Assembly (NCBI GenBank): GCA_045604705.1
Contig: JAZUOO010000006.1
Coordinates: 1-15,579 of the forward strand
Source of the DNA: SIG622 sp045604705
GTDB lineage: Bacteria; Bacillota; Clostridia; Oscillospirales; CAG-382
Direction: 5' to 3'
DNA: 15,579 nt
Made by a program: the position numbers and the translations under genes. Numbering within the stretch: the first letter of the stretch is position 1; every line of letters starts with the position of its first letter. The notes under the pieces were generated by a model that did not search any database, was not told the origin of the DNA, and saw only the letters and a program-made list of their open reading frames with translations. Shown here piece after piece: positions 1 to 5,703 of this stretch.

Positions 1-2
1 CC

Positions 3-44
3 CTCCAGGAGGAGCAGATGCAGAAGGTTATGAGTGGGAAGTAG
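3..44 (+). CDS. Possible C-terminal end of a truncated upstream gene
   Basis: The left edge is open for 13 codons ending in TAG at 42-44. The readable tail is LQEEQMQKVMSGK, polar and helix-like, as at the end of a coiled-coil protein. The stop coincides with the start of a GTAGGGC palindromic repeat, as would happen if the repeat lies just behind a gene. A second frame (from base 2, stop at 68-70) is also open but runs into the repeat and reads as Gly/Pro-rich. Too little is visible to assign a function or be sure of the frame. Confidence 0.3.
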   Translation, partial: LQEEQMQKVMSGK

Positions 45-66
45 GGCACGACCTGTGTATCGTGCC
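41..66. repeat. GTAGGGC-type palindromic repeat, copy 1
   Basis: GTAGGGCACGA is followed by an 8-nt loop and TCGTGCC, so GGCACGA (45-51) pairs perfectly with TCGTGCC (60-66). The same GTAGGGC start with a closing inverted repeat recurs at 288-328 and 412-438. It is a short REP-like interspersed element, with no coding content of its own. Confidence 0.7.
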
Positions 67-83
67 ATGAGGTTTTGCTTCGC

Positions 84-184
84 AATGCACAACGCACAAT
101 GCATAATGCATAATGCACAACGCACAATGCATAATGCATAATGCACAACGCACAATGCATAATGCATAATGCATAATGCATAAT
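84..184. repeat. Heptamer tandem array with 28-bp higher-order period
   Basis: About fourteen heptamers in a row. The units AATGCAC, AACGCAC, AATGCAT and AATGCAT form a 28-bp block repeated exactly three times (84-111, 112-139, 140-167). It is followed by AATGCAT-type units to 184. The identical blocks imply recent slippage or unequal exchange of a four-heptamer unit. Related heptamers recur at 695-711, 1508-1524, 9046-9070, 12548-12582 and 15114-15127. Confidence 0.9.
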
Positions 185-191
185 TTAGGTA

Positions 192-233
192 AAAAGCTTC
201 GCTTTTGAATTATTATATCGCACTGCGGTGCGA
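192..233. repeat. Pair of short perfect hairpins beside the heptamer array
   Basis: AAAAGC-TTC-GCTTTT (192-206) and TCGCAC-TGCG-GTGCGA (218-233) are two perfect small inverted repeats in series directly after the heptamer array. The same arrangement of heptamers next to two small hairpins occurs in opposite orientation at 1458-1524, which suggests one composite repeat family. The first hairpin ends in a short T run and could act as a weak terminator. Confidence 0.6.
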
Positions 234-238
234 GGGCG

Positions 239-328
239 AATTTACATTTGATTTTAAATTGTGTGCTTGCAAATTTGGCACATACATTGTAGGGCGTGAC
301 GACGAAGATGTGCCATCTTGGGCACGCC
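239..328. repeat. Composite repeat, copy A (39-bp block plus GTAGGGC palindrome)
   Basis: Bases 239-277 are an AT-rich block starting AATTTACATTTGATTTTAAA and ending TGCAAATTTG. The same 39-bp block, with a few transitions, is at 363-401. Each is followed about 10 bases later by TTGTAGGGC. In this copy GGCGTG (293-298) pairs with CACGCC (323-328) around an inner AAGATG-TGC-CATCTT hairpin (305-319). Confidence 0.75.
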
Positions 329-362
329 GATTTACAGGTATTGTGCAATTGATAGCTACGCA

Positions 363-438
363 AATTTACATTTGATTTTAAATTACGCACCTGCAAATTT
401 GAATTATATTTGTAGGGCACAACCTATGTGTCGTGCCC
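363..438. repeat. Composite repeat, copy B (39-bp block plus GTAGGGC palindrome)
   Basis: This is the second copy of the AATTTACATTTG block (363-401) followed by TTGTAGGGC at 410-418. Here the palindrome is GGGCAC (415-420) with GTGCCC (433-438) around a 12-nt loop. It is close in sequence to the palindrome at 41-66 and less so to copy A. Confidence 0.75.
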
Positions 439-443
439 TGTGA

Positions 444-688
444 GCATCGCACAGCAATCACAATACCGCACAATGCTCCGTAGATGCACAAACCTTGCCT
501 CTCCCCAAGGGAGAGGTGTCAGCAAAGCTGACGGAGAGGGTGCAGGCTTCGCAACAATTACAATCCGCACAATGCCATGTGGGTGCACATCCTTGCCTCT
601 CCCCAAGGGAGAGGTGTCAGCAAAGCTGACGGAGAGGGTGCAGGCATCGCAACAATTACAATATCGTACAATGCCATGTGGGCACACA
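444..688. repeat. 98-bp tandem repeat, two full copies plus a leading half copy
   Basis: Two near-identical 98-bp units lie at 493-590 and 591-688. A degenerate 3' half unit precedes them at 444-492. Each unit starts with CCTTG and contains CCTCTCCC-CAA-GGGAGAGG, a perfect 8-bp hairpin. Next comes GTCAGC-AAA-GCTGAC, a perfect 6-bp hairpin, then GGAGAGGG. The last segment can also pair with the opening CCTCTCC, giving an alternative long stem enclosing both hairpins. Open frames across the unit are by-products of the repeat. This matches a type of palindromic repeat common between genes in Clostridia. Confidence 0.9.
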
Positions 689-694
689 AACATA

Positions 695-711
695 ATTATG
701 CATTATGCATT
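695..711. repeat. Heptamer repeat just before the SD of the DUF1854 gene
   Basis: Two ATTATGC units and a third ATT (695-711) are the reverse complement of the AATGCAT family. They end 12 bases before the AAAGGGG SD of the gene starting at 739. Confidence 0.7.
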
Positions 712-738
712 TCACGAAGTGACAAAGGGGTGTTTTTA

Positions 739-1311
739 ATGGTAGAAGAAATTAAGGCCAAACAGATAACCGAAGAAGATATATTCGTCAGGCGTCAGTC
801 GATAGATCTGACAACGGCAAACGCAACATTCACACGCTCCGAGGGCGGACTTATCTCCCTTGAACTAAAGGGCGAGAACGGCGAGACGGAAAAATTTGAA
901 AGAATAGTTCCGATTCGTGCGTTTCCGATAACAGATCCCGGTGCCTTTATCTCCATAAGAGAGCCCGACACAAGAGAGGGCGGCAAGGGAGCCGAGATAG
1001 GCATGATAGGAAAACTATCTGATTTCCCGGAAGAAATCGAGAAGCTTATACTCGAGGAGCTTGAAAGAAGATACTTTACACCTGCCATAGAAAAAATCTA
1101 CAACGTAAAGGAAAAATTCGGATACCTCTATTTTGATGTCCTTACAAGTTCGGGCAAGGTCAGCTTTGTTATGAACAATCCGTCCTCCAACATCAGAATG
1201 CTTGAAGATAGAAGATTTCTCCTGTATGACATAGACGGTAATTGCTTTGAGATACCGGAAGTTGGAAAGATGGATAAGGCAAGCTTCAAGAAGATAGAAA
1301 TTTATTTGTGA
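739..1311 (+). CDS. DUF1854 family protein
   Basis: A 190-residue soluble acidic protein with no signal peptide or membrane segment. The sequence resembles the DUF1854 family, whose biochemical role is not established; this is recognition by eye. Recognisable parts are the FPITDPGAFISIREP segment (about residues 60-75), a Glu-rich helix (about 95-117) and the closing strands around YLYFDV. The ATG at 739 is chosen because AAAGGGG sits 8 nt upstream. The reading frame continues upstream to 577, but that stretch is the 98-bp repeat. An ABC exporter follows on the same strand, and DUF1854 proteins are known to occur beside such exporters, in some proteobacteria near cyanophycin genes. No cyanophycin gene is visible here. 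An accessory role to the exporter is inference. Confidence 0.8.
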   Translation: MVEEIKAKQITEEDIFVRRQSIDLTTANATFTRSEGGLISLELKGENGETEKFERIVPIRAFPITDPGAFISIREPDTREGGKGAEIGMIGKLSDFPEEIEKLILEELERRYFTPAIEKIYNVKEKFGYLYFDVLTSSGKVSFVMNNPSSNIRMLEDRRFLLYDIDGNCFEIPEVGKMDKASFKKIEIYL

Positions 1312-1457
1312 TGCCACAAGACGAAACATATCCCGTAATGTGATATAAGTTCAATTATACATCAAAAACAACAATCAATCTTCGCAAAGCAAATACAACA
1401 AAATGAAGATTTCCGTGATCAAAGGCTTATCTTTTGACCACAGTTCGTGCGGAAAAG

Positions 1458-1475
1458 AAGTTCGTAAGCGAACTT
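1458..1475. repeat. Short perfect hairpin in the DUF1854-ABC spacer
   Basis: AAGTTCG (1458-1464) pairs with CGAACTT (1469-1475) around TAAG. It directly precedes a terminator-like hairpin and, with it, mirrors the hairpin pair at 192-233. Confidence 0.6.
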
Positions 1476-1476
1476 T

Positions 1477-1501
1477 AAAGAATACTTTGTATTCTTTTTT
1501 A
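1477..1501 (+). terminator. Intrinsic terminator between DUF1854 gene and ABC exporter
   Basis: AAAGAATAC (1477-1485) and GTATTCTTT (1489-1497) form a perfect 9-bp stem with a 3-nt loop, and the T run reaches 1500. Placed 166 nt after the DUF1854 stop and 43 nt before the exporter start, it could end the first transcript or reduce read-through into the second gene. The stem is A/T-rich, so efficiency is uncertain. The same structure is symmetric enough to act on the minus strand too. Confidence 0.6.
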
Positions 1502-1507
1502 ACAATA

Positions 1508-1524
1508 ATTGTGCATTGTGCATT
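1508..1524. repeat. Heptamer repeat just before the SD of the ABC exporter
   Basis: Two ATTGTGC units and a third ATT (1508-1524) are the reverse complement of the GCACAAT heptamer. They end 7 bases before the AAGGGGGG SD of the gene at 1544. Confidence 0.7.
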
Positions 1525-1543
1525 TACCCAAAGGGGGGATATT

Positions 1544-3754
1544 ATGAAACTCCAGTTTGAGCTTCCCGAAATAGAATCAATAGCCCTCAAAAACAACATA
1601 GGCAAGGGTGAGCACATTCTCTACTGTGTTCCCTTTGACTTCCATGAGAAAAAGCGTGTTTCGGGATATATGGTTTTTACCGAGAAAAAGATATATAAAA
1701 TACTTGTCGATACATTGCTTGCAACCTATGACCTGGGTAAGCTCTCCGGATTTTCCGTTGAAGTTATGCTCGGAGTCTGCGGATTTTATGCTAAGGTTGA
1801 CGGTGTCAGTACACTGCTTTGTCAGTTTATTTCAGGACGTAACCTTGCAAGATATTCCTTCATGGTTATTGCCTGCGAGAAGCTTGCATCGGGAGATCTT
1901 AAGCTTGTAGAAAGCGACGAGCCGGAAAGCTATTGCCCGAAATGCGGACGTCCTTTCGTAAAAAATACAAAGATATGCCCGTTCTGCCAGAGCAAAAAAG
2001 AGGTTTATAAAAAGCTGTTCGCTATGACAAAGGGGCTGCGCTTTATGATGCTGTTTCCGCTTATAGTTACAGCGGCAGCACTGATCATCCGTTTTATCGT
2101 GCCCTTTTTCCAGAAAACCGCAATAGATAATTATATCACCAACAGTAACCGTCCCGACGGCTATATGACACACTTCCTTCTGATAATTGCGGCGATAGTT
2201 ACTTTCGACCTTGTAAGTCGAACGCTAAACGTAATAAAGAGCAGACTTTCCGCAATCGCCGGCAATAAATTTACAAGAATGATGAGAACGCTCCTTTTTG
2301 AAAAGATACAGATGCTCTCAATGTCATCCATCTCGCAAAAAAGTGCGGGCGACCTTATGGGAAGAATTAACAGAGACGTATCGATAGTACAGGATTTTAT
2401 CACAAATCAGCTTCCGAACTACTTCTCGCAGCTTCTTTCATTTATAGTTGCACTGATATTGCTCCTTGTCCTCAAATGGGAAATGTGCCTGTTCGTGTTT
2501 ATACCCATGCCCTTTGTCATCTATACCGTATTCAAGCTCCGGGGCAACTTCCGTAAAAAGATACGCCGCCGCTGGAGAAAAAGGCAGAAGATAAACAGAT
2601 ACCTGCAGGACGTAATAAACGGCATAAGAGTGGTAAAGTCTTTTGGTAATGAAGAAAAAGAGATAGACTGCTACATAGAAAATAACGAAGAATACTTTGA
2701 CAGGGACATGGATGCCTGTATGTATTTCGACACACTGTTCCCGATACTCAGCTTTGTACTGAAGCTTGGAAGCTACATGATTCTTGCATTCGGTAACTAT
2801 ATGCTGTTCGGCGGTGCGCTCAATGTCGGTGAGCTGAATCAGTATACCACATACGCAAACATAGTTTATGAACCGTTAATGCAGATAACACAGATACCCA
2901 GAGTAATATCCCAATTCGTCACTTCTCTTTCAAAGGTTCTTGAAATAATGGAAGAAGAACCGGACCTCTACGATGCAAGTATTCCGAAGTGCAATAAAAT
3001 CAAGGGTGACGTCAGTATAAAGAACTTGTACTTCGGCTACGACAGCTACAATCCGGTTCTTAAGGATGTAAGTGCAGAAATAAAACACGGCGAGATGATA
3101 GGTATCGTAGGGCATTCCGGCTGCGGCAAGACTACGCTCATCAATTTGCTTATGCGACTGTACGATCCCAATGAAGGGTCGATAACAATTGACGGCATTG
3201 ACCTTCGTGATATGTCCCAGGAGTCACTTCGCTCCCAGATAGGCGTAGTGCTTCAGGAAACCCACCTTTTCTCAGGCTCTGTCCGTGACAACATAAGATA
3301 CGCAAAGCCTTACGCTACAAACGAAGAAGTAATTGCGGTGGCAAGAGCTGCAAATGCCCATGATTTTATTATGAATCTCCCCGAGGGCTACAACACAATA
3401 GTAGGTGAAAAGGGCTTCAGCCTCTCAGGCGGCGAACGTCAAAGAATAGCGATAGCAAGAGCCCTTATTCACGATCCCCGCATTCTTATCCTTGACGAAG
3501 CAACGGCGGCGCTTGATACCGAAACGGAAAAGCTCATTCAGAACGCTATCAACAAAATGATCGTTGGAAGAACTACATTCGCAATAGCCCACAGGCTCTC
3601 AACGCTCAGAAACGCCGATAAAATCCTTGTTCTCGACCATGGAAGAGTTAAGGAGTACGGCACACACGGTGAGCTTCTCGGTAAAAAGGGAATTTACTAT
3701 AGGCTTGTTATGGCTCAGGCGAGAGCAGCGCTCGGTAGTAATACCGATGAATAA
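1544..3754 (+). CDS. ABC exporter half-transporter with N-terminal zinc ribbon
   Basis: A 736-residue type IV (exporter-type) ABC protein with fused membrane and ATPase domains. Residues 1-125 are a soluble extension, possibly PH-like (weak guess from its strand pattern). Cys131, 134, 145 and 148 form a CPxC/CPxC zinc ribbon. Residues 165-470 carry the six-helix membrane domain. The ATPase has Walker A GHSGCGKT (523-530), Q-loop Gln571, signature LSGGERQR (627-634), Walker B ending Asp651-Glu652, D-loop ALD and switch His683, so it should be active and probably works as a homodimer. Typical half-exporters are about 580 residues; the extra length is the N-terminal part. The ATG at 1544 follows AAGGGGGG; the frame stays open upstream to 1403, but that part crosses a terminator hairpin. 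It pairs with the DUF1854 gene upstream. The substrate is unknown. Confidence 0.9.
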   Translation: MKLQFELPEIESIALKNNIGKGEHILYCVPFDFHEKKRVSGYMVFTEKKIYKILVDTLLATYDLGKLSGFSVEVMLGVCGFYAKVDGVSTLLCQFISGRNLARYSFMVIACEKLASGDLKLVESDEPESYCPKCGRPFVKNTKICPFCQSKKEVYKKLFAMTKGLRFMMLFPLIVTAAALIIRFIVPFFQKTAIDNYITNSNRPDGYMTHFLLIIAAIVTFDLVSRTLNVIKSRLSAIAGNKFTRMMRTLLFEKIQMLSMSSISQKSAGDLMGRINRDVSIVQDFITNQLPNYFSQLLSFIVALILLLVLKWEMCLFVFIPMPFVIYTVFKLRGNFRKKIRRRWRKRQKINRYLQDVINGIRVVKSFGNEEKEIDCYIENNEEYFDRDMDACMYFDTLFPILSFVLKLGSYMILAFGNYMLFGGALNVGELNQYTTYANIVYEPLMQITQIPRVISQFVTSLSKVLEIMEEEPDLYDASIPKCNKIKGDVSIKNLYFGYDSYNPVLKDVSAEIKHGEMIGIVGHSGCGKTTLINLLMRLYDPNEGSITIDGIDLRDMSQESLRSQIGVVLQETHLFSGSVRDNIRYAKPYATNEEVIAVARAANAHDFIMNLPEGYNTIVGEKGFSLSGGERQRIAIARALIHDPRILILDEATAALDTETEKLIQNAINKMIVGRTTFAIAHRLSTLRNADKILVLDHGRVKEYGTHGELLGKKGIYYRLVMAQARAALGSNTDE

Positions 3755-3769
3755 GTATTAATACATCAT

Positions 3770-3802
3770 ACCCGATGGATCTCTTGGTCTGTCGGGTTTT
3801 TG
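3770..3802 (+). terminator. Terminator after the ABC exporter
   Basis: ACCCGA (3770-3775) pairs with TCGGGT (3792-3797), followed by a T run to 3801. It lies 15 nt after the exporter stop codon. The 16-nt loop makes it a moderate hairpin. Confidence 0.6.
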
Positions 3803-4128
3803 TATGCCAATTTGTGGTTGAGGGGACGCCTTCAGCTTTGGTACGTTTTTGCAGACATACTAAACCTAAATTTACGATTCACTCCAAAAAAATCCCTGTA
3901 CCGTGGAAAAACCTCAGCACAGAGATATACATAAATTATCATGAAATTAACCTACCCTTGTGAGACCGCCGTGGGTTGGCGGGCTTACAACGGAATACGC
4001 TTTCCCTTGGCAGAAACCAATACTCCGAAGTAGTCTGCCGACCCTGTGAAAGACTCCTTCGCAGTCTTGGGAGGCAGACGGGATACATCGCGGGAACAAA
4101 AGCCGAGCCTAAGCCAAACCTCAGTGCG
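3803..4128. other. Gene-free spacer with one long hairpin
   Basis: No convincing gene on either strand. The notable structure is a 47-bp imperfect inverted repeat at 4033-4079. GTCTGCC pairs with GGCAGAC on the outside, CCC with GGG next, and AAGACT with AGTCTT (4050-4055 / 4063-4068) around a 7-nt loop. It has no T run, so it is not an obvious terminator. The open frames here have no SD and no recognisable protein features. Confidence 0.6.
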
Positions 4129-4232
4129 CGAGTCTGCCCGTGGGGGCTTCCCGACGAGTCTGCCCGTGGGGGCTTCCCGACGAGTCTGCCCGTGGGGGCT
4201 TCCCGACGAGTCTGCCCGTGGGGGCTTTACGA
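4129..4232. repeat. 26-bp tandem repeat, four copies
   Basis: Units at 4129, 4155, 4181 and 4207 start CGAGTCTGCC. The first three are identical and the fourth differs at two bases near its 3' end. Each is G/C-rich, unlike the flanks, and has a small internal inverted repeat (GCCC with GGGC). There are no spacers, so it is not CRISPR. It lies just downstream of the rpmE terminator on the minus strand and shares GTCTGCC with the hairpin at 4033-4079. Confidence 0.9.
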
Positions 4233-4266
4233 AAAAAATAACGCCGGAACAAAATCCGACGCTATT
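4232..4266 (-). terminator. rpmE terminator
   Basis: Read on the minus strand, AATAGCGTCGGA pairs over 12 bp with TCCGGCGTTATT around a 6-nt loop (stem arms 4255-4266 and 4237-4248), followed by a run of T. The two non-Watson-Crick positions are G-U on the minus strand but A-C on the plus strand, so the minus strand is the functional one. It begins 9 nt after the rpmE stop. Confidence 0.85.
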
Positions 4267-4275
4267 ATTTTTACC

Positions 4276-4479
4276 TTACTTATTAAGGTTGAACTTCTTG
4301 TTGAACTTGTCAACACGTCCGCCTGCATCAACGAGCTTCTGCTTTCCTGTGAAGAAAGGATGACACTTAGAGCAAATATCAACCTTGAGTTCGCTCTTTG
4401 TGGATCTGGTTGTAAAAGTATTGCCGCAAGCACACTTTACAACTGCTTCGTTGTATTCGGGATGGAGATTCTGCTTCAT
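4276..4479 (-). CDS. rpmE: 50S ribosomal protein L31 (zinc-binding type)
   Basis: A 67-residue protein beginning MKQNLHPEYNEAVVKCACG, the classic L31 start. Cys16, Cys18, Cys36 and Cys39 are the zinc ligands of the C+ form, and the C-terminus is GGRVDKFNKKF. L31 sits at the central protuberance of the large subunit and bridges to the 30S. The ATG at 4479 is preceded by GAGGTG about 7 nt upstream; the open frame extends further but the family starts here. It has its own promoter (4584-4612) and terminator (4232-4266), so it is monocistronic. Cys-containing L31 is the form used under zinc-replete conditions; a Cys-less paralogue is not visible in this window. Confidence 0.97.
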   Translation of the reverse strand: MKQNLHPEYNEAVVKCACGNTFTTRSTKSELKVDICSKCHPFFTGKQKLVDAGGRVDKFNKKFNLNK

Positions 4480-4583
4480 CTTACTACACCTCACAATTCT
4501 CTTTCTATAGATTAGCAATATTGTTTCCGCTTTGTGATGCATGAAACGCAGGGCGCAAAACATACCGCAATTTCGCAAGTATT

Positions 4584-4612
4584 AGTATAACATATATTTT
4601 TTTCGATTGCAA
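4584..4612 (-). promoter_or_regulatory. Sigma-A type promoter of rpmE
   Basis: On the minus strand, TTGCAA (4612-4607) and TATACT (4589-4584) are separated by exactly 17 bp that include an A7 tract. The -10 ends 104 bases upstream of the rpmE start codon, leaving roughly a 95-base leader. Confidence 0.75.
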
Positions 4613-4670
4613 CAGCAAAACTCTGCTTTTTGTAAACATTTATTGGACAAAAAGTGTATTTTGCCGAATT

Positions 4671-5495
4671 TCAGTAGTTGTCGCCGTAAATATACTTTAT
4701 GGTATTCCCCTCTTTTCCGTCACGTTTGAGAATATCCAGATACATCAGTACATTGACAAACGCCGATGCTTCATGTCCCTTCTTGCCTATAATTGAGGAA
4801 ATACTCTTTACCGTCATGTATTCTGCATCGCACCTTGGCAAAAGCTGTGCAAAAGCAAAAGCCGTATCATATTCGTAAAACCCGAAAAGCTCCGTCGGAA
4901 TAAGCCGCAGACGAACAGAACCTTTTTTCTTCGCCGCATCCCAACCGCAAAGTATCTTATATTCATCGCAGGCAACAACCGGAAAGCAGAAGCCGAGATT
5001 CTCCCTCTGTAAAAGCTCACGTATATACACAAGCTCACGGAAAACTCCGTAAATGTCACCATGCTTCGGACTTTTCCTGCCACCCACTATCTCGCCGCTG
5101 TCTGGGTCTGTCCAGAAAAGCCGCTTTTCACGTATTATCGGATGTACTACCGTTACGGTATGCTCCAGGGATACTGTGGCGAGCTTTTTTCTAAAGGAAC
5201 AGAAATTTCTTGTCTGTATCTCGGTTATATGACCGTCACGCATAATATCCGCAAAGTGCCGCCCCACAGCAACCTCATGGTAATCGGCATTTTCCTCAAA
5301 AAAGTATTTGAAGGCAAGATGCATGGTTTTTTCGCCAAGTCCGCCGATATTGTTTCCACCTTCAAGTGAGCTTCTGCGAATAACTCTCTTGTGCTTTTTG
5401 TCAAATTCCAACACACCGTCACCGAGAGATTGTACCTTGGCACAAATGTCAAGAAAATGTTGTTTTTCGGTCGGTGTTGCGTCTCTGTACCCCAA
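4671..5495 (-). CDS. Unrecognised protein, possible PD-(D/E)XK nuclease fold plus winged helix
   Basis: 274 residues, cytosolic, no membrane segment. I do not recognise a named family. Residues 50-110 look like a restriction-endonuclease-like core: a helix with Glu55 (GLGEKTMHLAF), then Glu74, Asp83 (HFADIM) and a strand with Glu92-Ile-Gln94 (ITEIQT). This D...E-x-Q pattern resembles nuclease cores in which Gln replaces the usual Lys. Residues 215-270 look like a winged-helix end (SISSIIGKKGH...YLDILKRDG). The start is TTG at 5495: AAGGAG sits 6 nt upstream, and the next in-frame Met is at residue 58, inside the conserved-looking core. The gene stands alone between rpmE and a MITE-like element that ends 15 bases upstream of its SD. 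Nuclease activity is inference from pattern only. Confidence 0.75.
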   Translation of the reverse strand: MGYRDATPTEKQHFLDICAKVQSLGDGVLEFDKKHKRVIRRSSLEGGNNIGGLGEKTMHLAFKYFFEENADYHEVAVGRHFADIMRDGHITEIQTRNFCSFRKKLATVSLEHTVTVVHPIIREKRLFWTDPDSGEIVGGRKSPKHGDIYGVFRELVYIRELLQRENLGFCFPVVACDEYKILCGWDAAKKKGSVRLRLIPTELFGFYEYDTAFAFAQLLPRCDAEYMTVKSISSIIGKKGHEASAFVNVLMYLDILKRDGKEGNTIKYIYGDNY

Positions 5496-5516
5496 GGCAA
5501 GCTCCTTTCGTGGAAA

Positions 5517-5670
5517 GTAGGGTCGACCTTTGGTCGACCGCCACCTCGCAATTCGAAATTTCCGAAATCAAATATACGGGACAATATCGTCTTGTAAGAA
5601 TAACAGGAAAACAATTATTCGTGGCAATATCTTTTAATTGGGGCGACGGTCGACCACAGGTCGACCCTAC
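5517..5670. mobile_element. MITE-like element with palindromic terminal inverted repeats
   Basis: A 154-bp non-coding element bounded by 23-bp inverted repeats (5517-5539 and 5648-5670), identical except for one central base. Each terminus is GTAG followed by two GGTCGACC palindromes separated by TTT or TGT, so GGTCGACC occurs four times. The interior of about 108 bp is A/T-rich with no open frame. No clear target-site duplication flanks it. Its left end lies between the upstream MATE gene and the SD of the gene at 4671-5495. It may equally be two independent inverted REP copies rather than one mobile unit. Confidence 0.6.
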
Positions 5671-5703
5671 TCCGTAATTTAAATAAAATGTAAGGCGATT
5701 TCT

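Noticed and set aside
28..420. 130-codon open frame on the minus strand
   Set aside because: Its protein is a Cys-Ile-Met-His-rich periodic string produced by the heptamer array, with no SD.
577..738. N-terminal extension of the DUF1854 protein from an upstream start at 577
   Set aside because: The 54 extra codons are translated from the 98-bp and heptamer repeats; a good SD marks the ATG at 739.
1403..1543. Earlier start of the ABC exporter at 1403
   Set aside because: The extra 47 codons run through two hairpins including a terminator and a heptamer repeat; AAGGGGGG marks ATG 1544.
4129..4232. Four direct repeats as a CRISPR array
   Set aside because: The 26-bp units are head to tail with no spacers, and no cas genes are in the window.
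3976..4515. 179-codon open frame on the + strand
   Set aside because: It spans the 26-bp tandem repeat and lies antisense to rpmE; no SD and a repetitive low-complexity product.
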